Assembly: GCF_018812025.1 (NCBI RefSeq)
Contig: NC_063051.1
Coordinates: forward strand, 8,040,396 to 8,104,395
DNA from: Megalobrama amblycephala
Lineage: Eukaryota; Chordata; Actinopteri; Cypriniformes; Xenocyprididae
DNA: 64,000 nucleotides
Reading direction: 5' to 3'
In this document: one piece after another, positions 49,301 to 60,645 of the stretch
Layout of the letters: every line of letters starts with the position of its first letter
How positions within the stretch are numbered: the first letter of the stretch is position 1
Position numbers and translations under genes: made by a program
Notes under the pieces: model-generated
What the model was told of the DNA's origin: nothing
The model's input: only the letters and a program-made list of their open reading frames with translations
The model's database searches: none

Positions 49301-52300
49301 AACATTTAGAAAGACAATTTACAAACATCACTAAAAATATCATGTTATCATGGATCATGTCAGTTATTATTGCTCCATCTGCCATTTTTCGCTATTGTTC
49401 TTGCTTGCTTACCTAGTCTGATTCAGCTGTGCACAGATCCAGACGTCCTGCCCTTGTCTAATGCCTTGAACATGGACTGGCATATGCAAATATAGGGGAC
49501 GTACATATTAATGATCCCGAATGTTACGTAACAGTCGGTGTTATGTTGAGATTCGCCTGTTCTTCGGAGGTCTTTTAAACAAAGGAGATTTACATAAGGA
49601 GGAAACAATGGAGTTTGAGACTCACTGTATGTCATTTCCATGTACTGAACTCTTGTTATTCAACTATGCTGAGATAAATTAAATTTTTTAATTCTAGGGC
49701 ACCTTTAAAATGGTTTTAACCTATCCTACCTCCAACAATTAACAGCGTAGTATTTGACAATCTGTTGAACTGATGTTCATTTATTGTAGTAAAAAAACTA
49801 TTATTAAATTATTACAAAAAATGTTTAGCTGTCTCAACTAAAGTCACCATGAAATCAAAATGGATTGATCAATGAGAACTGTCATCGATCATCTGAAGGG
49901 AATAGCTACGCGCTAGAGCGGCACTGGCTTTTAAAGGGAATGGGAGATGTCATTCTGATTGGTTTATTGCACGTTACATCCAAAACACACCCATGACTCA
50001 TTAAGAGACTTGGTAAAACTCTTTTGGACCGTGTGCCTGGTGCACTGACATTTTTTTCCGTCATTAAACTAGCAAAAGTGGCTTTTGGACCTTTTTTCCG
50101 TCTTAGATTGTTAAAATAGGGCCCTTAGTCAAATCTTGAAATATTGTAAAATCTTTATGGTGTATGTACAACAAACTTATTGAAAATTGTTAATGTGTTG
50201 GAAATGAATCGATTATAAGAATATTTTGTTTCATCTTTAGTTTCATGCTGACTTTAATACAATTTTTAAAACTACTAAATTAATTAATGAATTTTATGCA
50301 AAGGAAAAAAAAGGTGAAGTGCTTCCTTTCACTAACTATTTGCTGCGTGAAAAGAGTTTCTGGCCCTTTTTTGTACCCTGTTCATAGAAAGAGCCTATTG
50401 TGATCTGGCCATATGTAATCTGGAAGTGAACTGTTTTTTGTTATATGGGAACACAACTAAACCAGAGGTTGTTTTCCTTCGTCAGATGATCATTAACCTC
50501 GTAAAATATCGTCTCGGTGTCTGGAAAGCTCTCGGTTTGTTTTTCCAGTGTCTCTGTGCGACTGAAACACTCCACCATAACACTTCATTTTCGCTTTATG
50601 CTAGAGGCGTTTCACATGATGTCAGAGAAACCTAAATCAGTTGAGAAAGACATTGCTGCTCTAAAGGGAGCGACTGACCCTGTGATGGTTTCAGAAGGCA
50701 TTATTAAAATATAACCAGGCTGCTTTCATTGCTCAACACTCATTTCAGCACTTCATTGTGTCCACTGACATGCATCTCAGAAGACACATGACACAGGAAT
50801 CCATCGATTTTGCCTCTTGGATGCCTTATACATGTGTAGAATTCTTCTTTCTCTAGCTGGAAACTGGAAGTTTGCGATTTGGAAAGAATGTTGAAATTAA
50901 TTGGTGGCGTTTTCCCTAAAATCAAAGTACTGAAGAGCCTTTTTATTTCAGAACTGCACTAATCACTGTTTTCACTTTTCAGCGGGTCCATAGATGGAAA
51001 TAATCAGCTCGTCATCAAAGGCAGATTCCAGCAGAAACAGATAGAGAATGTCTTAAGAAGATATATAAGTGAGTGTTTATTTGACTGTTCAATTAAATGT
51101 TCTTAAAGGGTTAGTTCACCCAAAAATGAAAATTCTGTCATTTGTTACTCACCCTCATGTCGTTCCACACCCGTAAGTCCTTTGTTCATCTTCAGAACAC
51201 AAATTAAGATATTTAAGTTGAAATCCGATGGCTCAGTGAGGCCTCCATAGCCAGCAATGACATTTCCTCTCTCAAGATCCATTAATGTACTAAAAACACA
51301 TCTAAATCAGTTCATGTGAGTACAGTGGTTCAATATTAATATTAAAAAGCGACGAGAATATTTTTACTTATATAGTGATGGCCGATTTTAAAACACTCGC
51401 ATGAGTGTTTTGAGGTGTGTACATGTGACTGTACTCACATGAACCGATTTAAATGTTTTTAGTACCTTTATGGATGTCACTGAGCTATCGGATTTCAACA
51501 AAAATATCTTAATTTGTGTTCTGAAGATGAACGAAGGTCTTACGGGTGTGGAACGACATGAAGGCGAGTAATTAATGACAGAATTTTCATTTTTGGGTGA
51601 ACTAACCCTTTAAACAAACAGTAGATGTGCTAGTGTACATTTATGCAAATGTAAATGACATGTATTAGGGATTCACTGAAATTCTGATATAATCAATGTT
51701 GTTGTACCTGTCAAAAATTTTGAAAAATTACAGTTTTTTTAAATGTTTTTGAAAGATGACTTTTCTGCTCACCAAGGCTGCATTTATTTGATCAAAAATG
51801 CAGTAAAAACAGTAATATTTCAAAATATTTAAAACAATTTAAAATGACTAAATTTAAAATGTAATTTATTCCTGTGATGAAGCTTCCAGTCTTCAGTGTC
51901 ACATGATCCTTCTGAAATCATATGCTGATTTGCTCAAGAAACATTTATTATCAATATTAAAAAGTTTTTTTATGCTTAACATTTTTGTGGAAACGATACC
52001 ATTCAAACATTTGTTGTAAGATTAAAAAAAGTATAGAAATTAATACTTTTATGTATTAAGGATACATTAAACTGATCAAAAGTGACGCTGAAGACATTTG
52101 TAATGTCACAAAAGATTTCTATTTCCTAAATGCTTTAATAAATGCACACTGAAGATTGTAGTAATGATGCTGAAAATTCAGCTTTGCATCAGGAATAAAT
52201 TACATTTTGAAATGTATTAAAACAAAAAACTTTCATTTGTAATATTTCACAATATTACTGTTTTTACTGTAATTTTGGTTAAATAAATGCAGTCTTGGTG

Positions 52301-52347
52301 AGCAAGATACTTCTTTCAAAAATCATAAAGAAACTAATGTTTCCAAA

Positions 52348-52409
<62 letters not shown>

Positions 52410-52418
52410 TGTAGAATC

Positions 52419-52460
<42 letters not shown>

Positions 52461-52700
52461 AATATTATTGCTCCACATTATATGAGGAAAAACCAAATTG
52501 ATCCTAACTGTTTTTGACTTGCAGAGGAGTATGTGACATGTCACACGTGTCGGTCTCCTGACACAATCTTGCAGAAGGACACGCGTCTTTATTTCCTTCA
52601 GTGCGAGACGTGTCACTCCCGCTGCTCCGTTGCCAGCATCAAGACCGGATTCCAGGCTGTGACGGGCAAGAGAGCGCAGCTGCGTGCCAAAGCCAACTAA
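43338..52700 (+). CDS. eif2s2: Eukaryotic translation initiation factor 2 subunit beta
   Basis: The beta subunit of eIF2, the GTPase that brings Met-tRNAi to the 40S ribosome. Nine exons join in phase: 43338-43352, 44277-44451, 46589-46695, 47292-47421, 47550-47650, 48207-48355, 48512-48568, 50983-51068, 52525-52700. They give 331 residues, against 333 in human. The N-terminal half has the three lysine blocks that bind eIF5 and eIF2B epsilon (an 8-lysine run after [21 protein letters not shown]) between acidic stretches. The second half has [32 protein letters not shown] and the zinc finger C279-x2-C282-x17-C300-x2-C303, ending QLRAKAN. The exon 4 and 5 acceptors (AAAAG, GAAAG) have weak pyrimidine tracts. 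The first coding exon is only 15 nt. Confidence 0.97.
43565..43960. repeat. TACCATGGTA-type dispersed palindromic repeat
   Basis: eif2s2 intron 1 contains many variants of ACCATGGT and TACCATAGTAAT in both orientations. This resembles a palindromic low-complexity repeat seen widely in cyprinid DNA. Exact ends are not defined. Confidence 0.5.
44500..44715 (-). repeat. Satellite-like repeat (TCTGAC/ATCTTGCAATTC units)
   Basis: It contains repeats of TTGCAATTCTGA and TATCTCACAATTC, and ends with TTCCATGGTGGAAACAAGCTTCC. The mirror of that end begins the tandem array at 63.55 kb (GGAAGCTTGTTTCC), so the two are the same family in opposite orientation. It is in eif2s2 intron 2. Confidence 0.6.
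44764..45200 (+). mobile_element. PIF/Harbinger-like fragment with Myb-like coding
   Basis: The segment begins GCTACGTTTCCACCACAGG and has a related GCTGTGTTTCCACCGAAAT near 45155. In between, 45069-45155 encodes 28 residues with [18 protein letters not shown], typical of the Myb/SANT-like DNA-binding protein of Harbinger transposons, and then a stop. It is a truncated relic in eif2s2 intron 2. Confidence 0.5.
45515..46468 (+). mobile_element. TTAA-ended 0.95-kb element, forward copy (family C)
   Basis: It starts TTAAAGGTGCCATAGAATT and ends TTCTATGGCACCTTTAA. Its inner open frame at 45581-45787 begins [20 protein letters not shown] and reappears on the opposite strand in the second copy. 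No transposase is present. The TTAA termini suggest the Kolobok group or another TTAA-targeting family. It is in eif2s2 intron 2. Confidence 0.8.
46725..47062. mobile_element. Near-perfect palindromic TTAA MITE (family B)
   Basis: The left half GGGATAGTTCACCCAAAAATG is mirrored by CATTTTTGGGTGAACTATCCC at the right. The central portion is also symmetrical around 46890 (ACTACCATAGTA and TACTATGGTAGT). The whole 0.34 kb could fold into one long hairpin. It lies in eif2s2 intron 3, 30 bp past the exon 3 donor. Confidence 0.85.
47455..47526 (+). repeat. Retroposon tail just upstream of eif2s2 exon 5
   Basis: CCTGTAAAGCTGC followed by AAAGTGCTATACAAATAAAGG and TGACTTGAATG matches the well-known 3' tail shared by fish LINE and SINE families. 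It ends about 25 bp before the exon 5 acceptor, so it replaces most of the natural pyrimidine tract region. Confidence 0.6.
48761..49708 (-). mobile_element. Family C element, inverted copy
   Basis: This is the reverse complement of 45515-46468 along nearly its whole length. It includes the frame beginning [20 protein letters not shown] on the minus strand (49641-49423) and the end TAGGGCACCTTTAA. The left end is decayed (TTATAGGTGCCA). It is in eif2s2 intron 7. Confidence 0.8.
49840..50130. repeat. Dispersed repeat sharing sequence with 36.28 kb
   Basis: AAAGTCACCATGAAATCAAAATGG is almost identical to 36279-36302. The rest includes CATTCTGATTGGTTTATTGCACG. Boundaries are unresolved. It lies in eif2s2 intron 7; the intron's remaining 0.85 kb shows nothing recognised. 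Confidence 0.4.
51103..51613. mobile_element. Palindromic TTAA MITE (family B), long copy
   Basis: It starts TTAAAGGGTTAGTTCACCC and ends GGGTGAACTAACCCTTTAA, with TTAA at both extremities. The two halves mirror each other through CCCTCATGTCGTTCCACACCCG and its complement. It sits 35 bp downstream of the eif2s2 exon 8 donor. Confidence 0.85.
51714..52335. mobile_element. Two family A elements fused head-to-head (foldback)
   Basis: The left part reads in forward sense (GAAAGATGACTTTTCTGCTCACC). From about 52080 the right part reads in reverse (ATGATGCTGAAAATTCAGC, then GGTGAGCAAGATACTTCTTTC). The result is an inverted pair within eif2s2 intron 8, either two insertions or one rearranged copy. 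Confidence 0.7.
52350..52456. repeat. (AT)n run and 34-bp poly-T tract before eif2s2 exon 9
   Basis: About 28 AT units (52350-52406) are followed by uninterrupted T from 52423 to 52456. The exon 9 acceptor is about 70 bp further on. The poly-T could act as a distant pyrimidine tract and is prone to sequencing error. Confidence 0.9.
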
Positions 52701-53070
52701 CGCCTGTCCTTCGACCATCACCCACCTTATACAGCCCATCTGAACACCTGTACTCCACGGCCAAACTCAACAAATCCACTCTCAGCCGGGTTACTACAGA
52801 ATCTGTGCTCTGTTCAGGAAGTCTGAAATTTAGAACTGAGTTCTCAGCCATCTCAAATACAACACTTAATTTCCTTCAGTTCCTTTGAGCTCTGAAATCG
52901 CCTATGCACACGAAGAGAGGTTTGATTTGTTGGGTCTGGCTGTGGAGCAGTGCTGTGAGATGAGAACAAGGAGCCTGCAGGATTTTATGAATGAACTGTT
53001 GGTGAAATTTGTTGTTGCTGTATTACCTGCAGAGAAACAATTGAAATAAAATGCATACCAGCTGGGCAAA
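52701..53070 (+). other. eif2s2: eif2s2 3' UTR with poly(A) signal
   Basis: Non-coding sequence after the TAA stop, with AATAAA at 53045-53050 about 350 bases downstream. Confidence 0.6.
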
Positions 53071-53604
53071 CACGTGCAGTGATTGATTCTGGGAAAAACT
53101 GTGTCTTTGTCTAGAGAGTTTGGATGTGGTGGAGAAAGGCACATTATTTTGCTTGAAATGTACTGTATGCTTTATTATCATTGTGTAAATGGACGCTAAT
53201 ATTTTAGCCTCCTACATTTTTCTGTACTTTAAAAGGATAAATGTTGATTAAACATCTCTTAAAAGTACTGGAAGAACATTTTTTTTTTTTTAAATATTAT
53301 GAAAAATACATTATACAATTTTTACTTTTTCATGTGTTAATTGAAACTAATTGGGTTTTTTCTGCATCTGATGAAAATTATTGAATCTAAAATGTGGATT
53401 AAAATTCCGATTGAAGGGAATTGTTTATATTTTGTACTCCATATATTTTTTTGGGGGGGAAAAGAGGCTTTTTTTATCCACTTTATCAAAATATTTTTAA
53501 ATGGAATTTTTCCGTCTTTAAACTTTATCTCAACAGTAGTGCATGTTCTGCTTTTCCACAGTATTTCTTCAGGAAAGGCTCATTTTTATTGCTGTGCAGA
53601 TTCT

Positions 53605-53837
53605 TTAAAGCTGCGGTCCGTAACTTTTGGCACTCTAGCTGTTAATAAACACTTATTATAAGAGTAGCGTAGTGATTCAGGATAAAGAGAGAGAGAAAAA
53701 AAAAAGTTTTGGAAAATGGATTCACGATGTACTTGTTCATTATATTTATATATATATATAAATTATTTTATTTTTTTTTGTATGGCAATTTTTGTGTAAA
53801 TCTTGAACACAAAAAAAGTTACAGATAGCAGCTTTAA
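53605..53837. mobile_element. Short TTAA MITE with TTAAAGCTGC ends
   Basis: TTAAAGCTGCGGTCCGTAAC at the left is mirrored by GTTACAGATAGCAGCTTTAA at the right. It is 0.23 kb and non-coding, with TTAA at both ends, and is located downstream of eif2s2. The stretch from about 53.84 to 55.11 kb shows nothing recognised. Confidence 0.75.
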
Positions 53838-55111
53838 AATATTCCCCTACTTTGAAAACAGTTGTCATAGAATGGTAAAATATTACAATAATGTTAGTAA
53901 AGAGTATTGTGGGTGTTGTATACTTCAAATGAAATTGCCCAGGACTGATAATTACACTATAAAATGGGTTGTAATTGGCCCTTTTAAGAAAGTTGTAGCT
54001 GTGGCTTTTACTGTTCTTCTGTCCAAATGAGTCCACCGGTCTTTGCCTGTTTAAGCTCCAAAGAGCCTCAAAATCCCACTGACATAAATCAAGGAATGTT
54101 ATTTCGACACCCAGCATTCCAGTGTATTCCTATACATGCGATACTCTAACCCAAATACCCTCAGTGCAGTGGGCCTCATTTTGTAAACCAACACAATTGT
54201 TTATGTGACAACTCAAAGCACGACAGCCGAATAAGTGTTTGATGTGTCAGTCAGTCATCCTGGAGCAAAACACTTAAGGAAAAAGTAAATATTGAAACAC
54301 AACCCTCACTGTGCACAATCTGGACAGATCCATTTTTTGCACCACATCTGATATATTGAAGGATGTAGTGCGAAGGCCTTTTTCTTACGTTCCTTTAGAA
54401 AAAGCTCATGGCACAGACTGTATTGGCCCTCAAAATGTAGCTGAAGAAGGAATCACTAGCACCAGTAAAATCACTTCCTAATGTAAGTTCTGTATTAATT
54501 GGCATATGTTTTAGACCTGGCTTTTTTCAATTGTTTTGCGTGTTAAAGTAGTTCCATTCACACAGCATATTTGTGCTTTGGCCATGATTAAAGGCATTTC
54601 CATGTCAAGGGACTAGACTGGTTAACATCCTACATCACTCACAAGGTGACAGGGATGAATAATGAGTATGGTTTCTGGACTGACCGGACATGGCTGTCTC
54701 TGCTGCATGGGAGGAAACATGTTGGAGTGCAATAAAAGTCTGGCTGCTATGCACTGTGTTGTGCATCTAAAATTGAACTTATCTTCATAGCTGATGCCAA
54801 AATGTTTTAGCGGAATTTAGTCGTTTATTTGTTGCCACATGTTTCAGTTTGACATGCTTGATGCCTTAAACTGATTGCTATATTTCTTTGCATCATGTCA
54901 TTATCTTTAATTATGGGGGCGTTGTTATGTCTCACAGCTTGGACATCAGATACTGTAAATCACATGCAAAACTTACTTGGATGGTCCTGAATCATAACCA
55001 CTACTACTTGCATATATCCTTATATAACTCCTTATTAAGCTATATCTTTCTTTACTGTTTCCACTCTAAAATCAGAAGCCAGTTGCATGACCAGCAGTTT
55101 TATTAAGACTG

Positions 55112-55387
55112 TTAAAGGGATAGCTTACTTAAAAATGAGAATTGTCATTATTTACCCTCATGTCATTCTAAACCCGTGTAACGTCATTTCTTTTGCAGAA
55201 CACACAAAAAACAAAAAAGTTACCTTAAAAATGTTCCTAAAATAAAATAAAAAATAAAAAACCCAAGACATCTCTCAAAATGTATTTTATGTTCCACAGA
55301 AGAAAGTCAAACGTCAAACAGGTTTCGAATGACGTGCTTGAGTAAATGATGACAGAATTTTTCTTTTTGGGCAAACTGTCCCTTTAA
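55112..55387. mobile_element. Palindromic TTAA MITE (family B), diverged copy
   Basis: It starts TTAAAGGGATAGCTTACTT and ends GGGCAAACTGTCCCTTTAA, with GTAAATGATGACAG near the right end. It is a more decayed member of the family. Confidence 0.7.
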
Positions 55388-55826
55388 GAACTAGTCTGAC
55401 CAACTAGCATTTACCAAAGGGATCAGTATATCTTCTAACTTTTATTTCTCAAACCAGACCTAAATTTTAATGCAACTGACTTGGTTAAGACCAGTCTGAA
55501 AAAAACTTCTTCCTCTCTTAAATACACTATAATTCTTATTGTACAAAAGTTTTGACCCCCTCAATGAAAGTTTATGGGATTTTTCGTAGTTTTGATCGAT
55601 GGGTTTAACCGTAAGTCCGAACAGTTAGAAAAGATATAGCATATTGGTGGTTGGGGCTTGAAAACTCAAGGAGATACTGTTTAGCCTGTTTACTCGACAA
55701 TGATGTATGGAAACGTTTCACGTACAACGTTGTCAAAACAATTCCCATTCACACAGATCCTCGAAAACGACTAAAAATGCTGTATTGTGTTGCCACGCCA
55801 GTAGTTGGCGATGTTACCTTTTAAAG

Positions 55827-58437
55827 AAACAATCCAACCATCTCCATTGACTTTGTATTGTGTGAGGCTGCCTCCTTGTAATTTCTGACTTATAACAAAA
55901 AACAGAACAATGTCTAAAAGCTGCTACGTGACAAAGTGTACAGAAAACTACTAAAAAACCCAGAACTAAGTTTTTATAAGCTACCGAACCGTAAAAGCCA
56001 GCCTTTAAAGGTGCTACAGAGGATCTTTTCGTTGACTGAGAAACCAAAGACTGAGTTTTTGAAATGAGTGCATGCGTAAGAACAACCCCCCTCCTTCACA
56101 GCTCATTTCAAGGGAACGCCTCCCAAAACTCGTGCACGTGTATTGGAACGCGAGTTTACCACCGGCATTCGCTGTGTCGTGTTAGTGGATTCATTATGTC
56201 GGACTCACCGCAGGTAACTCATAATCTGCAGTTGTTACTGTCAACTGTCAAAAGCCTATCTCCTGACAAAAACATTGCATGCGGCGCCTGTGGAGTGTGG
56301 AAAGTTACTGGAGCGCGCAGCCGCGCGCGTCTCTTACAAGGAACGTCATGGCAGTGATTGACAAGTCAGAGGGCCAATCCGCGCACGTCTCTCACAAGGA
56401 ACGTCATGGCAGTAAATGCCAGAGGGCCAATCGTTTACGCGATGATCGAGGCAATAAGACGTGAAGCATCAGCAGGAAGAACGGGTAAATTTTGGGATCC
56501 TGACACTCAGTATGCCTCAGTAAGAAGTGTGCAGTAAACATTTAGTCACTGTTAAGTCAAATATCCAAATGTCAGTTTTATATATTATATTTCCTGTCAC
56601 TGATTATGTTCCCCTCCAGTGGGCGTAGTTCTCGTAGTAATATGACATGTCACGCTCGGTCTCAATTAGCCTTTCGTCGAGCCCCGCCCCCCTTAGTTAC
56701 TGTTGCTTTGTCCGACAAGCCGTGGCGCTGTCACTCCACACGCAGTGAAAAATACATCGCGGAACAAAGAGGATACTGACCACACATCGACAGACAAGAC
56801 AGAGCAGGTTAGTTATGATATTAAACAAAGTCCCAGAAAAGAAATTCAAACAATAAAAACCGTTTTGTTGCTCTTTAATGTGTCGTGACCATGGTCGTGA
56901 CAGATTGCTGTAGATCCTCAGCTCAACCGCTCGTAAAAACCGATCATCTATTAGTCCATGAACATGAGAATGAATGTTGTTTCAAACGCGGAAAGACGTC
57001 ACACACCATTTTTCAAGTTTAACTCCACCGAGGTTAATCTTTTAACTACTGGCTGCTTTGTCGGACAAAATGGCGGATGCGGCGTTCTGATTGGTTAGAT
57101 CGATTGTCAATCAAACTCGGCGAAAGGTCAATTGCCTGTATCCACTTTTTAGTCCTTAACCCTTTCATGCACGAATTATGAAAGGCTACTTCAGGATTTT
57201 TTTCAAAAGTGTTTTTATTATTCTTTAGGCATGAAAAAAAAAAAAAAATCACCTTCATTTTTTTTCAAACATGCATTTTTCAAGGAGTTGGTGAAATGTC
57301 CACTAGAGTGGACAACGCGCATTTGAGGAACCAATGAAATATGTGTTTGAGAAAACAATTATTAAAAATAAATATTGTAAACACTATAAAACATGTTTTT
57401 TTGCTCTTTAACATTGTGTTCATGTATTTTGAACATATTCCAGAACTTTTAACAATCTGTTTTTTTTTTTTTTTTGCACTTGCAAAAGTTGACCAGTTGG
57501 TGGCAGTGTATTGCATGACACATTAGGGTCCACTGCCACTGTATTGACTAAAAAACATGAGGACATCAAGGAGCAATATCATTTTTAAAATATCCAAGTA
57601 TTGATTTTGTGATTTGAGGAAATTGATTAATCATGTGTGGACATCATGCATCACTGGCTATATTTAGACTACAATTAATAGTACAGTTTATAGAGTTTTT
57701 TTCAAGGATCATCACTCTCATGATAAACCTAATATGCACAAAATATTGCTATAATAAAAATGTAATTGATTTTCTGCCAAAACATTACTGCAGATGGCAT
57801 ATTTCAAAAAAAAAAAAAAAGCAATACTATAAATTGTATTCTAAATATAGCCAGCGATGCATGATGTCCACTTGAGTGGACACATGATTAATCACAATTT
57901 CCTCAAATCACAAAATCAATACTTGGATATTTTAACAATTATATTGCTTCTTAGTTGTTGCTTGATGTCCTCATATTTTTTGTACCTGCAAGGGTCTGCT
58001 AGAATAGAAGGAATGGACAGACATTCCTCCCCTGCAAGGCACATGTGCTATTCTGTCTGCCATCTTGTTTTAGAGAATTTTTTTTTGCACTTGCAAAAGT
58101 TGACCAGTGGGTGGCAGTGTATTGCATGACAAATTAGCGTCTAATGTAGTGACTGATGTGCAAATCTGACATTCAGACTCATTTATATAGGAGAAAATAA
58201 CTATTGAATAGCTGTCCACTGTAGTGGCCTCTATGCATGAAAGGGTTAAACACTCATTTTTTTGGGTCGACAGCTCATAAAAACTCCTGGGTTTTTGGTT
58301 CTGTTTTTTAGCTTGTTTTCTGTACACCTTGTCACGTAGCAGCTTTTAGACATTGTTCTGTTTTTTGTTATAAGTCATAAATGACAAGGAGGCAGCCTCG
58401 CGTAGTACAAAGTCAGTGGAGACGGTTGGATTGTTTT
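55827..58437. mobile_element. Composite foldback element with THAP-coding arms
   Basis: Arms of about 160 bp at 55827-55985 and 58267-58437 are inverted copies (AAACAATCCAACC through ACGTAGCAGC to ATAAGCT). Each arm contains a start-like frame MSKSCYVT-C (at 55910 on plus, and mirrored on minus), the N-terminal Cys-x4-Cys of a THAP finger. The frame breaks soon after in the left arm. The 2.3-kb interior holds a direct repeat around 56325-56435 and a separate nested element (57156-58249). No intact transposase is seen. Probably a Kolobok-related derivative. Confidence 0.6.
57156..58249. mobile_element. Nested TTAA element with TTAACCCTTTCATGCA ends
   Basis: TTAACCCTTTCATGCA at the left is mirrored by TGCATGAAAGGGTTAA at the right. 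Inside, 57558-57648 and 57862-57976 are inverted copies of each other. The sequence GCACTTGCAAAAGTTGACCAG occurs twice in direct orientation (57476 and 58087). GTCCACTxGAGTGGAC palindromes lie near 57298 and 57868. It is inserted into the composite element above. Confidence 0.7.
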
Positions 58438-58449
58438 CCCCCCCGGTGT

Positions 58450-59630
58450 CGCTCTGTCATGGAGGTGCCCCGCCCTCTATTCAATATTCCGTTTCAGTTT
58501 AAAACATGACGCGCCTTCCAGTTCATAAACTTAAAAAATAAGATGGCATATACCTTGAGAGAACTGGCCATTAGGATTCCCGTTCATCTCAGTAGCAGTT
58601 GGATGGCTGTAAATTGTAACCTGCACAGTCCAGTTGAGATGTTTCCTGCGATAGTAACTCGAGAAAATCCTCCAACCGCGAATAAAATTGTGATGAAACA
58701 GATCTCTTCTTCAGTTTTTGCGACGTGCATTCGAGTGTAACGGATTATCGAAAAAGAAATGAGAACTGACGATGACACGGTTTGATCTTCGGCTGACCGA
58801 TCAGCAGAAAGGGGCATTAATTTTCGCCATGTAGAAATCTAATATTTAAGCCGTTTATTCATTTTTCTACCCCTGAACGAATAACGAATAATCAAGCTGA
58901 ATTCTTGTTTTATTTAAAAAAATGAAAAGAAAAAAAAAACAAAAACGAAAAAGGAGCCATTTTCAAATGTTTCTACTTTCAATATTAAATCAAAAACGAC
59001 TGAACGAATGATACACGGATTAACTTGGTTCTATGAATGGGTTTTGATTGGATTTTGAAATGTGGAGGCAGATGAGCGCACGCTTACAGGGGCGGGGTTT
59101 AAGTGGACAATGATTAGTTAAGTTCTGCATACATCATCATGGAGAAGTCTGTCCTATTCAGAGCAAGGTTAAGATATTTTGATTAAACACTATAAGGTCA
59201 ATTTTTTTTAATGACACATGCATGGATGAAATAAGAACTATAACATGCCTTTAGAAAATAGATGAATTCTCATTTAAGCCTGAAGGAAGTTAAACTTCAC
59301 GAACCGTATTGACAGCCTCCACTGGATCTAATCTTTCAAATAAGGCAGTTGTGTTTTATCTCTGGACCTCTGTGTGTTGTAGGAGCAGTTATCACACGCT
59401 ACTTTGTACAGCCTTACTACAGATTGTGTTTTACTGAACGTTCTCTCCCATCCAGACCTCAAAGGGAGTTGTGCTCATATTTCAAGAAGTAGCTGCTTCT
59501 TTAATCCTCTTAGTGACAAATCTAACAGTGTGAGAATAAATCTCGTCTTCACGGTAAAGATTACACTAGACGAGGTGCCGAGGATTAGTCTACACATCTG
59601 CATTTTAAACAGGTGTTTCACAAGTCATCA
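58450..59630. other. Intergenic DNA with nothing recognised
   Basis: No exon, domain or clear repeat family found by eye. There is an A-rich patch near 58915-58950. Confidence 0.4.
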
Positions 59631-59633
59631 TAG

Positions 59634-60114
59634 TTTATTTACATCTGTAAATATCTCTTGCAGTCTCGAAAGTGCAAGCAGAAGAAATGTGCACATGTAA
59701 TTAAAAACAGCCAACCTTTCTGATTCCGACTGGCATATAAATAAAACGAAAAACATTTTTGCAAAAGCACAAACAGACAGGAAAGAAGGGAGGACAGAAA
59801 TAGGAGCAGGTTATTTACATACGAGGCGTCCAAATATAGAAAAAAATGCATGTTAATTGTGTTTTCTGGGGAGCATGAATGCAGAATGTCTGTGAAATTG
59901 ATCCCCTGTTGGCGTTTGTCGAGTGAGTGATGTTGTTGGATTCCTGGTTTAGGGGATGTCATCCCCATCTCCCTCCTACCAAACAGCTAGTTTAGCTGTC
60001 CGTCTCATTGACAGCTGATGCTGGAGTTTGACGGCGCCTGTTGGTTTCAGTGTCTTCCCGCTGAGTCTGTGGTATTAAAAAAGTTTCCAGTCGACAGTGT
60101 TTTCCAACTCCCTG
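59634..60114 (-). CDS. Candidate 3'-terminal exon of a minus-strand gene
   Basis: On the minus strand a strong acceptor (TTGTATTTATTACAG) precedes position 60114. One frame stays open for 40 codons, ending TPASAVNETDS with a stop at 59994-59992, and an AATAAA lies at 59639-59634. This looks like the last exon and short 3' UTR of a gene converging on eif2s2. Synteny with human 20q11.22 would predict raly here in this orientation, but the short peptide does not let me recognise it, and the reading frame is not proven. No further exons of the gene were found to the right edge. Confidence 0.22.
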
Positions 60115-60645
60115 CTGTAATAAATACAAGAAAAGGAAGACAAGCATTAAGATGTGCTAGTGGAGAAAAACAGCTACGACACGCAGAGGAGGGGAGCTGA
60201 AATAAACAGCTTGCTGGATCTCTGTCAATTCTCTCATGTGGTTTTATTCTTCCTCAATTGCCTTTAAAGCTAAAAACCAAATATAAAAGTATGTTCTGCT
60301 GAAATTTACGGACATCTAAAACTGCAAACATAAATTACACTCTCAGAAATCAATATATCAGGTTCACTTTACAGAAACTGCAACCTAAATGGACTAAATG
60401 GTCTTTTGAAAGTCTTTGGCATCTTTCACCTTTTGTTGCGCCAATTACCACTCAGAGAGTGTGAAATCGATTGAGAGATTTTCGAAACAGCAAAGCTGAA
60501 GTTCTCTAAGGTGCAGAACTAGTGTTATCTGACTTTCAAGATGTATTAGTTTGATTATTCACTCACTGATCCAGATCACTGCATTCACTGAACCTCAAAG
60601 CCATGTGGATAAATCTCACAAAAACATGCTTGGCTCATAATATAT

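Noticed and set aside
56064..56357. 97-codon frame in the foldback element
   Set aside because: It spans part of an internal direct repeat and shows no family motif. Probably chance.
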